Positions 20,602 through 30,683 of a stretch of DNA of 64,000 bases are shown here, piece after piece. Source of the stretch: Flavobacterium seoulense (GTDB lineage: Bacteria > Bacteroidota > Bacteroidia > Flavobacteriales > Flavobacteriaceae); assembly GCF_000695795.1 (NCBI RefSeq), contig NZ_JNCA01000009.1, forward strand, positions 1 through 64,000, given 5' to 3'. A program made the translations under genes and the position numbers. A model generated the notes under the pieces. It was not told the DNA's origin. It did no database searches and saw only the letters and a program-made list of their open reading frames with translations. Every line of letters starts with the position of its first letter. Within the stretch, counting starts at the first letter, position 1.

Positions 20602-22017
20602 ATGAAGAAGTTCATTGCATTTATGGCAATTTTGTCACTTTTAATAAGCTGTGGTAAATCTAGTGATAAAGGTGAATTAGTTGGTGTTAAAGGAGCCAAA
20701 TGGCATCCGGAAAAACCATACGGAATGACTTTAGTTCCTGGTGGAGCTTATATTATGGGGAAATCTGATGAAGATATTGCCGGAGTTCAGGATGCTCAGA
20801 CTAAAACGGTAACAGTGCGTTCATTTTATATGGATGAAACTGAAATTACTAATAGTGAATACCGTCAATTTGTGGAGTGGGTAAAAGATTCTACAATCAG
20901 AATGAAATTAGCTATTCTTGCTGATGAAACTGGCGCAAAACCTGGAGATGGAAAAGGTAAAAAAGCCGGAAGTATTGGTGATTTTGCTTTTAACGATGCT
21001 GATCCTGAGAAAATGACTGCTTATGATAAATACATGTATGATAATTATTACAGTGTAGGAACTGCTGATGACCAATATGCAGGTAGAAAATTAAACAGAA
21101 ATGTAAAATTAATCAAGGATCCAAAACAATATCCAGATGAATATTATGTGGAGGTTATGGATTCTATGTATATTCCAATTGAGGAATCGTACAATGGATT
21201 GCGTAGTATTGATGTAGATAAATTGAAATTCCGTTATTCATGGATGGATATTCAGGCTGCAGCTAAAGCTAAAGTTGGAAAAAGAAAAGATTTTATCAGA
21301 ACTGAAGAAGTAAAAATTTACCCAGATACTACAGTTTGGATTAAAGACTTCGCTTATTCGTATAATGAGCCAATGCATAATGATTATTTTTGGCACAAAG
21401 CTTATGGAGATTATCCGGTAGTAGGAGTAAAATGGACGCAAGCTAAAGCTTTTTGTGCATGGAGAACGTTAAACAAAAACACTTATATTAAGTCTAAAAA
21501 GAATGGTCGTAATTTGATTAATTCGTTTAGATTACCAACAGAAGCTGAGTGGGAATATGCTGCCAGAGGTGGTTTAGAATCGGCTACTTATCCATGGGGA
21601 GGACCTTATACTAAAAATGACAGAGGTTGTTTCTTAGCTAATTTCAAACCAAACAGAGGAGACTACGCTGCTGATCAGGCTTTATACACCGTAGAGGCTA
21701 AATCTTATGAGCCAAATGGTTATAATTTATACAACATGGCAGGAAACGTATCAGAGTGGACGGATTCTTCTTATGATCCAAATGCTTACGAATATGTTTC
21801 AACAATGAACCCAAATGTTTTAGATGCATCTAATAAACGAAAAGTGGTTCGTGGAGGCTCATGGAAAGATGTTGCTTATTTCTTGCAGGTAAGTACAAGA
21901 GATTTTGAATATGCTGATTCAGCTAGAAGTTTCATCGGGTTTAGAACAGTTCAGGATTATATGGGACTTCAAACCACAGGAAATGGAACAACTGGAAGAG
22001 CTAGTACAAGAAGATAG
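20602..22017 (+). CDS. gldK: Gliding/T9SS lipoprotein GldK
   Basis: The 471-aa protein has a lipobox ending LISCGK (Cys17) and a formylglycine-generating-enzyme-like (SUMF1) domain (about 45-455; MTLVPGGAYIMG, then EWEYAARGG, GNVSEWTDSSYDP, VVRGGSW). GldK and GldN form the periplasmic rings of the type IX secretion system around the GldLM motor. It is the first gene of gldKLMN, with gaps of 55-56 nt between the genes. The SUMF1 fold here is structural, not known to be enzymatic. Confidence 0.95.
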   Translation: MKKFIAFMAILSLLISCGKSSDKGELVGVKGAKWHPEKPYGMTLVPGGAYIMGKSDEDIAGVQDAQTKTVTVRSFYMDETEITNSEYRQFVEWVKDSTIRMKLAILADETGAKPGDGKGKKAGSIGDFAFNDADPEKMTAYDKYMYDNYYSVGTADDQYAGRKLNRNVKLIKDPKQYPDEYYVEVMDSMYIPIEESYNGLRSIDVDKLKFRYSWMDIQAAAKAKVGKRKDFIRTEEVKIYPDTTVWIKDFAYSYNEPMHNDYFWHKAYGDYPVVGVKWTQAKAFCAWRTLNKNTYIKSKKNGRNLINSFRLPTEAEWEYAARGGLESATYPWGGPYTKNDRGCFLANFKPNRGDYAADQALYTVEAKSYEPNGYNLYNMAGNVSEWTDSSYDPNAYEYVSTMNPNVLDASNKRKVVRGGSWKDVAYFLQVSTRDFEYADSARSFIGFRTVQDYMGLQTTGNGTTGRASTRR

Positions 22018-22073
22018 TAATACCCCTTATTAAATATAAATACACCTACATTAAACTAAAAAAAACTAAGATT

Positions 22074-22724
22074 ATGGCATTATTAAGTAAAAAAGCAATG
22101 AATTTTGCTTACGGTATGGGAGCAGCAGTTGTAATTGTTGGAGCTCTTTTTAAAATTACACATTTCGAAATTGGACCATTAACAGGTACCTTAATGCTTT
22201 CTATTGGATTGTTAACAGAGGCTTTAATTTTTGCGCTTTCTGCATTCGAACCTGTAGATAATGAATTAGACTGGACTTTAGTTTATCCAGAATTAGCTAA
22301 TGGAACTCCAAATGCTAATAGAAAACCAAAAGCAGAATCTCCATCTGAAGCACAAGGATTATTATCTCAAAAATTAGATAATTTATTGAAAGATGCTAAA
22401 ATTGACGGCGAATTAATGGCAAGCTTAGGAAACAGTATCAAAAATTTTGAATCAGCTGCTAAAGGAATTTCTCCTGCTGCTGACGGAATTGCTGCTACAA
22501 AAAAATACAGCGAAGAATTATCTATTGCTGCAGCACAAATGGAATCATTAAATAGTTTATACAAAGTACAATTAGAAAGTGCTTCAAGAAATGCTGAGGC
22601 TAACAAAGAAATTGCTGAAAATGCTTCTAAATTAAAAGAGCAAATGCAATCTATGACAGCTAATATCACTTCATTGAACAGTGTTTATGGAGGTATGCTT
22701 TCTGCTATGAATAATAAAGGTTAA
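22074..22724 (+). CDS. gldL: T9SS motor subunit GldL
   Basis: The 216-aa inner-membrane protein has two N-terminal helices (about 10-30 and 35-58) with the acidic residue E32 just after the first. A cytoplasmic coiled-coil tail (about 95-210) follows. GldL with GldM forms the proton-driven motor that powers secretion and gliding. Confidence 0.95.
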   Translation: MALLSKKAMNFAYGMGAAVVIVGALFKITHFEIGPLTGTLMLSIGLLTEALIFALSAFEPVDNELDWTLVYPELANGTPNANRKPKAESPSEAQGLLSQKLDNLLKDAKIDGELMASLGNSIKNFESAAKGISPAADGIAATKKYSEELSIAAAQMESLNSLYKVQLESASRNAEANKEIAENASKLKEQMQSMTANITSLNSVYGGMLSAMNNKG

Positions 22725-22779
22725 TAATTAGACTTAAAAGAAAATTGAGAAAAATTACTAAAACTAATTATTAGAAAAT

Positions 22780-24315
22780 ATGGCAGGAGGAAAACTAACC
22801 CCTAGACAGAAGATGATTAACCTGATGTACCTGGTTTTCATCGCTATGTTGGCAATGAATGTTTCAAAAGAAGTAATATCAGGTTTTGGATTAATGAATG
22901 AAAAATTCGAAAGTTCAAACACTAATTCCAAGCAATCGAATGACCAAATGCTAATGGCTTTAGATGCTAAAGCAGCCGAAGCAAAAGGTGAATTTACAGC
23001 AGCATCAGTAACAGCTCATAAAGTAAAAACAATAACAGATAATTTCTTCAACTATATTGCTTCATTAAAAGAGCAGGCAACAAAAGGTTATGAAGTGGAT
23101 CCGGAAACTGGAAAACTTCCTTACGAAGAAATGGATAAAGGAGACAATATAGCTGACTGGTTTACCGGAGAAGGTTATACTAAAAAAGGAGACGAAATTA
23201 TTGCGACAATTAATCAGTATAAAGCAGATATGAAAGCCGCTTTGTCAGATAAAAAATATGCTGCGATTGTAAGTGAAATCGAAACTAAATTTGATGTTTC
23301 TGATGTTAAAAATAAAGAAGGTATTGCTATAAAATTTTTATCATATCACTTTAAAGACTTTCCAGCTATTGCAACGGTTGCAAAACTTTCGACCTGGCAA
23401 AATGATATTAATAAAGCAGAATCTGATGTGTATAGTGCAGCTTTAGGAAAAGCAGCAGTTGCTGCAGCTTCTTATAGCAATTATCAAGCAATTGTTGTTT
23501 TAGATAAAAATGCTTATTTTCAGGGAGAAGCAGTTACTGGTAAAGTAGTTTTGGGTCGTTATGACGAAAATACAAAGCCAACTTCTTTTTCTGGTCCTGG
23601 AAAAATTGTAAATGGACAGGCAGTTATCTCTTTAACAGCAGGTGGTGTTGGAGAACAAACTATTGCCGGGCAATTTACTTTTGCTGAAGATGGTAAAACA
23701 GTACCTCTTAAATTTCAAGGAAAGTATGTTGTAGTGCCAAGACCTAATTCAGCAACAATTTCTGCAGATAAAATGAATGTAGTATATAGAGGAGTTTCAA
23801 ATCCTATTTCTATTTCATTTGCAGGTATTGCTGACAAAGATGTGAATGCTTCAGCTCCCGGTTTAAGTAAAGTTGGAAACGGAAAATATGTGATGAATCC
23901 ACAAGGTGGAAATGAAGTAGTGATTAATGTTTCAGGTAAAATGTCTGATGGTAAAGTAGCTTCTGATAAAAAAGTATTCAGAATTAAAGGAATTCCTGGT
24001 CCAACAGGTACGATCAGAGGTGAAATGGGTGTTGTAAAAGGACCTAAATCAAACTTAGAAATTGCTACTATTGGAGCTAAGTTAGTAGACTTTGATTTTG
24101 ATGTTAATCTTGATGTTGTTGGATTTAATTTAAAAGTTACAGGTCAGCCAACAGTTGTTGTACAAGGTGATAAATTAAATGCGCAATGTAAAGCAATATT
24201 GTCTAAAGCAGGAAGAGGTGATCAGGTTACTATTTCTGAAATTAAAACAAAATTAGTAGGCGCTGGTAGTTATTTATTGCCAAGAACAGCTCCGGTTATT
24301 TTTGAAATACAATAA
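22780..24315 (+). CDS. gldM: T9SS motor subunit GldM
   Basis: The 511-aa protein begins MAGGKLTPRQKMINLMYLVF, giving one membrane helix (about 11-31). A large periplasmic part of helical and beta-sandwich domains follows, ending at about 511. It couples the GldL motor to the GldK/GldN rings. The gene sits third in the cluster with a 55-nt gap on each side. Confidence 0.95.
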   Translation: MAGGKLTPRQKMINLMYLVFIAMLAMNVSKEVISGFGLMNEKFESSNTNSKQSNDQMLMALDAKAAEAKGEFTAASVTAHKVKTITDNFFNYIASLKEQATKGYEVDPETGKLPYEEMDKGDNIADWFTGEGYTKKGDEIIATINQYKADMKAALSDKKYAAIVSEIETKFDVSDVKNKEGIAIKFLSYHFKDFPAIATVAKLSTWQNDINKAESDVYSAALGKAAVAAASYSNYQAIVVLDKNAYFQGEAVTGKVVLGRYDENTKPTSFSGPGKIVNGQAVISLTAGGVGEQTIAGQFTFAEDGKTVPLKFQGKYVVVPRPNSATISADKMNVVYRGVSNPISISFAGIADKDVNASAPGLSKVGNGKYVMNPQGGNEVVINVSGKMSDGKVASDKKVFRIKGIPGPTGTIRGEMGVVKGPKSNLEIATIGAKLVDFDFDVNLDVVGFNLKVTGQPTVVVQGDKLNAQCKAILSKAGRGDQVTISEIKTKLVGAGSYLLPRTAPVIFEIQ

Positions 24316-24370
24316 TTAAATACCTTTTGCCCAGGATAGAAATTTACATTTATTCTTATTAAATGATACT

Positions 24371-25264
24371 ATGATGAATATGAGAAATTTTTTGATAATT
24401 GCAATCTCTTTAATTGGAGGAGTAGCTTCTTATGCTCAGTCTAATTTGCTGAATGCTAAAATTCCAGAAGAAATTGGATTGAAGACTCCGGCGCAACTCA
24501 TTTCCGATAATGATAAGCCATTAGCTTATGGTTATGTTCATGATAGAGATGTATTGATGGGTAAAATGGTTTGGGAAATAATTGATTTGAGTGAGAAAAT
24601 TAATTTTCCACTATATTTCCCTGTTGATACGGCTAATATTGGTGCCGACAGACGTTCGCTTTATGATGTGTTAACAAGAGCGATTAAAAGTGGTGCAATT
24701 ACCGAAGTATATTCAGATAGTTATTTTAATACCAAAAAAACGTATAAAGATATTCAGGCTTCCTTGAGTCGAATTGATACAACCGATGCTGGTAGAGAAC
24801 AAATTAATGCCGGACAAAAAGTATCTCAGGAATATATTTTGAGATCCGATTTGACTGCTCAGGATGTTACACAATACAAGATCAAAGGTTTTTGGTATTT
24901 TGACAAACGTCAGAGCGAATTGAAATACCGTTTGCTTGCCATTTGTCCGGTTACGCCAGATGTGTACACGATGAATAGCGAAGAGAAAGATTATATTGAA
25001 TTGTTTTGGATTTTCTTCCCAGACGCTAGAGAAGTTTTGCATGAAGCCAAAGCATTCAATAATAAGAACTCGGCAATGCCGGTATCTTTCGATCAAATAC
25101 TAAATTCAAGGCGTTTTAATAGTGTGATTTACAAAGAAGAAAACGTGTATGGAGATAGAGAAATTAAAGAATACATGAAAGATAATGCTCAAAATCAGTT
25201 ACTCGAAGCCGAACGCGTGAAAGAGAAAATTCGTGATTTTGAATCGGATATGTGGAATTACTAA
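24371..25264 (+). CDS. gldN: T9SS/gliding protein GldN
   Basis: The 297-aa periplasmic protein has a signal peptide ending SYAQS. Starts at 24371, 24374 and 24380 are all possible; the first is reported. It is the GldK partner in the T9SS ring. It ends the operon, and a strong terminator follows 20 nt after the stop. Confidence 0.94.
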   Translation: MMNMRNFLIIAISLIGGVASYAQSNLLNAKIPEEIGLKTPAQLISDNDKPLAYGYVHDRDVLMGKMVWEIIDLSEKINFPLYFPVDTANIGADRRSLYDVLTRAIKSGAITEVYSDSYFNTKKTYKDIQASLSRIDTTDAGREQINAGQKVSQEYILRSDLTAQDVTQYKIKGFWYFDKRQSELKYRLLAICPVTPDVYTMNSEEKDYIELFWIFFPDAREVLHEAKAFNNKNSAMPVSFDQILNSRRFNSVIYKEENVYGDREIKEYMKDNAQNQLLEAERVKEKIRDFESDMWNY

Positions 25265-25283
25265 TTTCAAATATAAATTTTAT

Positions 25284-25313
25284 AAAAACTCTTACCTGAT
25301 GGTAAGAGTTTTT
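25284..25313 (+). terminator. gldKLMN operon terminator
   Basis: A 13-bp perfect stem (ACTCTTACC core) with a TGAT loop ends in a T run. Confidence 0.88.
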
Positions 25314-25347
25314 TGTTTTCTGTATTTTTGTTTTTTATTTGATTAAA

Positions 25348-26400
25348 ATGGTAGATTATTTAATTGTAGGTTGTGGATTAGCTGGAATTTCGTTTTCTGA
25401 AATTGCTTTGGCAAACAATAAAAAGATTATAGTTGTTGATAATGATTCGCAAAATTCTTCAAAAATTGCCGGAGGTTTATATAATCCGGTTATTTTAAAG
25501 CGTTTTAGTGAAGTTTGGCAGGCACAGGAACAATTACTTTTGATGAATCATTTTTATACTGATTTAGAAAAAAAACTCGAAATCAAAGTAGATTTCAAGA
25601 AACCCATTCTTCGAAAATTCTTTTCTGTTGAAGAGCAAAATAATTGGTTTGCAGCTTCAGATAAACCTGCTTTAGCTCCATTTTTATCGACATCGATAAT
25701 CACAAAAAACTACTCAGGAATTGATGCCCCGTATCATTATGGTGAAGTTTTGCATACAGGTTATGTAGATACGGCTGCTTTACTGGAAAACTACAAAAAA
25801 TATCTTTTGCAGCAAGAACTTTTACTTCAAGAAGGATTTGATTATGATACTTTGGAGGTTTTATCGGATAGCATTCGCTACAAAAACATTGAAACTAAAC
25901 ATATCATTTTTGCCGAAGGTTTCGGTATGCATGTGAATCCTTATTTTAATGATTTACCTCTGGATGGAACTAAGGGAGAACTTTTTATTATTAAAGCTCC
26001 AGACCTGGATTTAGATGTAATTGTGAATACTTCGGTATTTATTCTTCCATTGGGTGATGGATTATTCAAAGTTGGCGCTACGTACAACTGGAAAGACAAA
26101 ACCGATTTGCCAACCGAAGAAGGAAAACAGGAATTAACAGATCGAATTAAGGAAATTATTAATTGCGAATTCGAAATAATAGAACATTTTGCCGGAGTGC
26201 GACCTACAGTGAGAGACAGGAGGCCATTAGTAGGAACTCATGCTCATTATAAATCAGTTCATATTTTAAACGGACTAGGAACCCGTGGAGTGATGTTGGG
26301 TCCGGCAATGGCTAAAGAATTATTTGATTCCATAGAAAATGGAATTCCTGTGCAAAAAGAAATTGATATTAACCGCTTTAAATTAAGAAAGAAAAAATAG
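25348..26400 (+). CDS. FAD-dependent oxidoreductase (DAO family)
   Basis: The ATG at 25348 gives 350 aa (a TTG three codons earlier was rejected). The N-terminus has the dinucleotide-binding motif GCGLAG (8-13) and the acidic end of the second beta-strand (VVDND). The C-terminus has GVRPTVRDRRPLVG, typical of D-amino-acid oxidase/glycine-oxidase-like enzymes. The substrate is unknown. It ends 2 nt from the convergent DUF983 gene, with no terminator between. Confidence 0.75.
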   Translation: MVDYLIVGCGLAGISFSEIALANNKKIIVVDNDSQNSSKIAGGLYNPVILKRFSEVWQAQEQLLLMNHFYTDLEKKLEIKVDFKKPILRKFFSVEEQNNWFAASDKPALAPFLSTSIITKNYSGIDAPYHYGEVLHTGYVDTAALLENYKKYLLQQELLLQEGFDYDTLEVLSDSIRYKNIETKHIIFAEGFGMHVNPYFNDLPLDGTKGELFIIKAPDLDLDVIVNTSVFILPLGDGLFKVGATYNWKDKTDLPTEEGKQELTDRIKEIINCEFEIIEHFAGVRPTVRDRRPLVGTHAHYKSVHILNGLGTRGVMLGPAMAKELFDSIENGIPVQKEIDINRFKLRKKK

Positions 26401-26402
26401 TT

Positions 26403-26783
26403 TTAAGCTTTGAAATTGGGGTCGTAAGAAACAAACATATTGATATAAATATTTCTTGACCATCTTAACACCATTGGTCCTAAAATAATTAATGTCGCTA
26501 CAATGGCTATGAATGATGTTTTTAGCGAAGCGTGAAATACTAAATAAGAGATTATAAAAGATCCAATTCCTATTGCAACATTTAGTCCGTAACTCACATA
26601 CATTGCGCCATAAAAAAACGAAGGCTCAATTTGATACGTTAATCCGCAATGAGAGCATTTTTCGTTCATTTTTAAAACATTAGCCAAATTCAACGGATTT
26701 TTATCTACATACATGCTTTCATTTTGGCATTTCGGACAAGTTCCTGTTAAAATACTATTTAGTTTGGATCCTTTTTTTAACAT
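26403..26783 (-). CDS. DUF983 membrane protein
   Basis: The 126-aa protein has an N-terminal zinc-ribbon-like pair (CPKCQ at about 16-20 and CSHCG at about 43-47) and two membrane helices, as is usual for DUF983. A TTG start two codons earlier is possible but less likely. The function is unknown. Confidence 0.8.
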   Translation of the reverse strand: MLKKGSKLNSILTGTCPKCQNESMYVDKNPLNLANVLKMNEKCSHCGLTYQIEPSFFYGAMYVSYGLNVAIGIGSFIISYLVFHASLKTSFIAIVATLIILGPMVLRWSRNIYINMFVSYDPNFKA

Positions 26784-26847
26784 TTGCAAAAAATTTTATC
26801 AAAGGTACATTTTTTCGAAAATTACCTGTAAACATTAGTCATAAAAT

Positions 26848-28755
26848 ATGCTTAATATACACAATTTATCGGTTTCGTTTGGAGGTACTTATTTGTTTGA
26901 AGAAGTAACTTTTAGATTAGGTGCCGGAGACAGAGTGGGTCTTGTAGGGAAAAATGGAGCAGGAAAATCAACGATGCTTAAAATGCTGGCTGGTGATTTT
27001 AAACCGGATTCAGGAGTTATTTCTCAGGAAAAAGATATTCGAATGGGATTCTTGCGTCAGGATATTGATTTTGAACGTGGAAGAACGGTGCTTGAAGAAG
27101 CTTATGAGGCTTTTACTGAAATCAAAATTGTCGAAAAAAAATTAGAAGAAATCAATCATCAATTGGTTACCAGAACCGATTATGAAAGTGAAGAATACAG
27201 TAAGATTATCGAAGATTTATCTGATTACACACATCGGTTTGATTTGCTGGGTGGATACAATTATGTAGGTGACACGGAGAAAATTCTTTTAGGATTAGGT
27301 TTTAAAAGAGAAGTATTCGATAATCAAACTGAGACTTTTTCGGGAGGCTGGAGAATGCGTATTGAGTTGGCAAAATTGTTATTGCAAAATAATGATGTTT
27401 TGTTGCTAGATGAGCCAACGAATCACTTAGATATTGAGAGTATTATTTGGCTGGAAAATTTCCTTCGCAATTATCCGGGAGTAGTGGTGATTGTATCGCA
27501 CGATAAAATGTTCTTAGATAATGTTACGAATAGAACGATCGAAATTTCGCTTGGAAAAGCGTATGATTTCAATAAACCTTATTCGCAATACTTAGAATTG
27601 CGAGAGGAACTTCGCGAAAAGCAATTAGCAACTCAAAAAAATCAGGCTAAGAAAATTGAAGAAACTCAAAAACTAATAGACAGATTTAGATATAGTGCTA
27701 CTAAATCTTCGATGGCGCAATCTTTAATTAAAAAATTAGATAAGGTTGAGAGAATTGAAGTTGATGAAGATGATAATTCGGTAATGAATATTTCGTTTCC
27801 GGTTTCTAAAGAACCCGGAAAAGTAGTAATCGAAGCCGAAAATGTAACGAAAGCTTATGGAGACAAAACTATTTTAAAAGACATTTCACTTTTAGTAGAA
27901 CGCGGAAGCAAAATTGCTTTCGTGGGACAAAATGGTCAGGGAAAATCGACTTTTATCAAAGCATTAGTTAATGAATTCGAATATTCAGGAAATATTAAAT
28001 TAGGGCATAATGTACAATTAGGATATTTTGCTCAAAATCAAGCTGAATATTTAGATGGCGAAATTACTTTGTTGCAAACTATGGAAGATGCCGCATTAGA
28101 TAGTAATCGTTCGAAAGTGCGAGATATGTTAGGTTCGTTTTTGTTCCGTGGTGATGATGTAGAAAAGAAAGTAAAAGTACTTTCAGGAGGTGAAAGAAAC
28201 CGTTTGGCATTGTGTAAATTGCTTTTGCAGCCTATCAATGTCTTGTTGATGGATGAGCCTACGAATCACTTAGATATTAAATCTAAGAACGTTTTAAAGG
28301 CCGCTTTGCAAAAATTTGGCGGGACTTTGTTATTAGTTTCTCACGATAGGGATTTCCTGCAGGGAATGTCTAATATTGTTTACGAATTTAAAGATCAAAA
28401 AATAAAAGAATATTTAGGTGATATCAACTTTTTCTTAGAACAACGCAATATGGAAAACATGCGTGAAGTAGAGAAAAAAGATGTTGTAAAAACCGCTGCA
28501 CCAAAAGAAACTAAAAAGACTTCTTACGAAGATCAGAAAAAAGGGAAAACCTTGCAGAATCGTTTGAGTAAGATTGAAAGCCAAATTAATCAATTGGAAA
28601 AAGACATTCAGCATGACGATAAAATGTTGGCTTCAAATTATGACAAACATATTGAAGATGCTGCTTTTTTTAAAGCTTATAACAAAAAGAAAGAAGATTT
28701 AGATCAATTGTTACTGGACTGGGAAGTAGTTCAGGAAGAAATAGATAAATTGTAG
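26848..28755 (+). CDS. ABC-F family ATPase
   Basis: The 635-aa protein holds two ABC domains without membrane segments. Walker A motifs are GKNGAGKST (about 36) and GQNGQGKST (about 360). Signatures are FSGGWRMRIELAKLL and LSGGERNRLALCKLL. Both Walker B motifs read DEPTNHLD. A charged linker lies between the domains and a coiled-coil tail (about 560-635) at the end. Proteins of this family act on ribosomes (translation factors or antibiotic protection). The two-domain plan with a C-terminal coiled coil resembles Uup. Confidence 0.88.
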   Translation: MLNIHNLSVSFGGTYLFEEVTFRLGAGDRVGLVGKNGAGKSTMLKMLAGDFKPDSGVISQEKDIRMGFLRQDIDFERGRTVLEEAYEAFTEIKIVEKKLEEINHQLVTRTDYESEEYSKIIEDLSDYTHRFDLLGGYNYVGDTEKILLGLGFKREVFDNQTETFSGGWRMRIELAKLLLQNNDVLLLDEPTNHLDIESIIWLENFLRNYPGVVVIVSHDKMFLDNVTNRTIEISLGKAYDFNKPYSQYLELREELREKQLATQKNQAKKIEETQKLIDRFRYSATKSSMAQSLIKKLDKVERIEVDEDDNSVMNISFPVSKEPGKVVIEAENVTKAYGDKTILKDISLLVERGSKIAFVGQNGQGKSTFIKALVNEFEYSGNIKLGHNVQLGYFAQNQAEYLDGEITLLQTMEDAALDSNRSKVRDMLGSFLFRGDDVEKKVKVLSGGERNRLALCKLLLQPINVLLMDEPTNHLDIKSKNVLKAALQKFGGTLLLVSHDRDFLQGMSNIVYEFKDQKIKEYLGDINFFLEQRNMENMREVEKKDVVKTAAPKETKKTSYEDQKKGKTLQNRLSKIESQINQLEKDIQHDDKMLASNYDKHIEDAAFFKAYNKKKEDLDQLLLDWEVVQEEIDKL

Positions 28756-28761
28756 AGAATA

Positions 28762-28797
28762 AAAAAATAGGCTTAAGAAATTAAGCCTATTTTTTTT
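28762..28797. terminator. Bidirectional terminator between convergent genes
   Basis: The perfect stem AATAGGCTTAA/TTAAGCCTATT has a GAAA loop, flanked by A and T runs. The minus-strand stop codon (28773-28775) lies inside the stem. Confidence 0.85.
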
Positions 28798-29738
28798 GAA
28801 TGCGCTATTGCTTCTTTACTTTTCTTGAAATAACAAACTTCTACTGAAAGAGTTTCTAAATTTTGAAGTGTTTTAATTACTTTAGATTTTTTCTTTTTAG
28901 TAGTTTGTCTAATGTAAATAGCCTGTACTGTCAATGGGAAAATCTTGCAAATAGATTCATAGATATAAGGATCTTCCTGAGAATCATCACCAATAAGAAT
29001 ATACTTTAGATTAGGGTAGAATTCTAAAACATGTTTTATTTTTTCAAATTTATGATTGTGATCACCTCTTCCTGTCCAGAAAAAATTCAGTAAACTTGTT
29101 TTAATATCTTTGAGTAACAATACGGCTTTGGGTAATTTATGAATTTCGGTAAAACGGACAATAAAACGGTATAGATTCCATTCGCTGCTGGAAACATAAA
29201 AAAAAATATTCAATTCCTCATTTATATTTCTTCCTGATTGGCTCAAGGCTTGATAATGTGCATTTACATCTTCAAAAATTTTACGTCTGTTTACATTTCG
29301 AAATAATAAATTATATAATTTTCTTAACGGATTCATCGTGTACGAGATCAAAAAAGTATCATCAATATCTGAGATGATTCCCAAATGATCCACTCGTGGA
29401 CGAATATAACTTTCTTTGGCTGTAATAGTTTTATTCTGGTAATTTAAACTCACTTCATAATCAATCCAGCCATAATCAGTCTGTTCAAGCGGAATGCAAA
29501 ATTTAAAATAACCGTCAGAAAGTGTTTTAGTATGAATTATTTTGTTGTTGTGTTTTAAGTAAATATCTGAATTTGTCCAGGTTTTCATTCGATACATACC
29601 AATTATCGAACTTGCATTTTTGAAGTTTTTATCCTGAAAATCGTACTCAGCTTTCTTTGTTGGTTTGAAAACATGTCCCATTACTACTAATTCCTGTTCA
29701 TTGGCATAACCGCGGTATAATTTTATAATAGGTTTCAT
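28773..29738 (-). CDS. APP1/DUF2183 phosphatidate phosphatase-like protein
   Basis: The 321-aa protein has an N-terminal beta-rich part and an APP1 catalytic domain with the HAD-type motif DIDDT (124-128) and the later GDDSQEDPYIY. Yeast APP1 is a phosphatidate phosphatase; bacterial members are assumed to act on lipids or similar phosphomonoesters. It is divergent from the diacylglycerol-kinase-like gene (62-bp spacer). The two activities are chemically opposite on phosphatidate. Confidence 0.8.
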   Translation of the reverse strand: MKPIIKLYRGYANEQELVVMGHVFKPTKKAEYDFQDKNFKNASSIIGMYRMKTWTNSDIYLKHNNKIIHTKTLSDGYFKFCIPLEQTDYGWIDYEVSLNYQNKTITAKESYIRPRVDHLGIISDIDDTFLISYTMNPLRKLYNLLFRNVNRRKIFEDVNAHYQALSQSGRNINEELNIFFYVSSSEWNLYRFIVRFTEIHKLPKAVLLLKDIKTSLLNFFWTGRGDHNHKFEKIKHVLEFYPNLKYILIGDDSQEDPYIYESICKIFPLTVQAIYIRQTTKKKKSKVIKTLQNLETLSVEVCYFKKSKEAIAHSKKIGLIS

Positions 29739-29800
29739 TTCTAATCTTTCTTTTGTATTGTATTCTAAATTAATTAATTTTAAGAAAAAAAAGAAGCAAA

Positions 29801-30679
29801 ATGGAGAAAAAGAACGTAATGATGGTGGTAAATCCTATTTCGGGAGGGCTAGGGAAGGGCAATTTGATTGCTCAGGTTTCTCATTATGCTAAATATTTAA
29901 ATCATGATTTGTATTGTATAGAAACTACCGGAGTCGATGATTTAAAAAATATTAAGGATTTTTATACCCAATATCAGCCAGATCGTGTAATTATTGCAGG
30001 TGGAGACGGCACAATAAAAATTGTGATTGAAGCTTTAGAAAATGAAGATGTAATTTTTGGTATTTTGCCTGTAGGTTCAGCTAACGGATTAGCAACCGAT
30101 TTGGGTTTGATAAAATCACAGGAAGAAAATATTGCAACTGCTTTTCAGGATCATTTTTTAGCCATTGATTTTATAAATATTAATAATAAAATGTGTGTGC
30201 ATCTGAGCGATTTAGGTCTTAATGCCGATTTGATTAAAAACTATGAAAAAAGCGCTATAAGAGGGAAATTAGGTTATGCGCAACAAGCTTTTAAAACTTT
30301 ATTGCATGCTGGAAAAACGTTTCATGTAAATATAAAAAGTAATGAACAACTGTTTGAAACCAAAGCACAAATGATTGTTATTGCTAATTCTCAAAAATAC
30401 GGAACAGGCGTGGTAATTAATCCAATTGGGATTATGGGTGACGGAAAATTTGAATTAATAATTTTAAGAAAGATAACTATTAGTGTTTTCTTAAAAATTA
30501 TTATGGGGAAAATTCCGGTTTCATCTGGTTATGTTACGGTTATTTCTACTGATAAAGCTTTGATAAACATAGATAAACCAACCAGTTTTCAAATTGATGG
30601 AGAATATTGTGGTAATCAAACTAATTTAGATATTTCGATATCAGCAAGAAAATTAAAAATCGCATCGCTTAAAACCTAG
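29801..30679 (+). CDS. Diacylglycerol/lipid kinase family protein
   Basis: The 292-aa protein has VNPISGGLGKG (about 10-20), the nucleotide-binding motif GGDGT (67-71) and LPVGSANGLA, the DAGK catalytic fold signature. It probably phosphorylates a lipid or sphingoid substrate. The exact substrate is not determinable. It ends 4 nt before the stop of a convergent gene. Confidence 0.85.
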   Translation: MEKKNVMMVVNPISGGLGKGNLIAQVSHYAKYLNHDLYCIETTGVDDLKNIKDFYTQYQPDRVIIAGGDGTIKIVIEALENEDVIFGILPVGSANGLATDLGLIKSQEENIATAFQDHFLAIDFININNKMCVHLSDLGLNADLIKNYEKSAIRGKLGYAQQAFKTLLHAGKTFHVNIKSNEQLFETKAQMIVIANSQKYGTGVVINPIGIMGDGKFELIILRKITISVFLKIIMGKIPVSSGYVTVISTDKALINIDKPTSFQIDGEYCGNQTNLDISISARKLKIASLKT

Positions 30680-30683
30680 TTTT

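Noticed and set aside
20602..22017. GldK read as a formylglycine-generating enzyme or sulfatase modifier.
   Set aside because: The lipobox, the length and the gldLMN neighbours identify it as the T9SS ring component. The SUMF1-like fold is shared.
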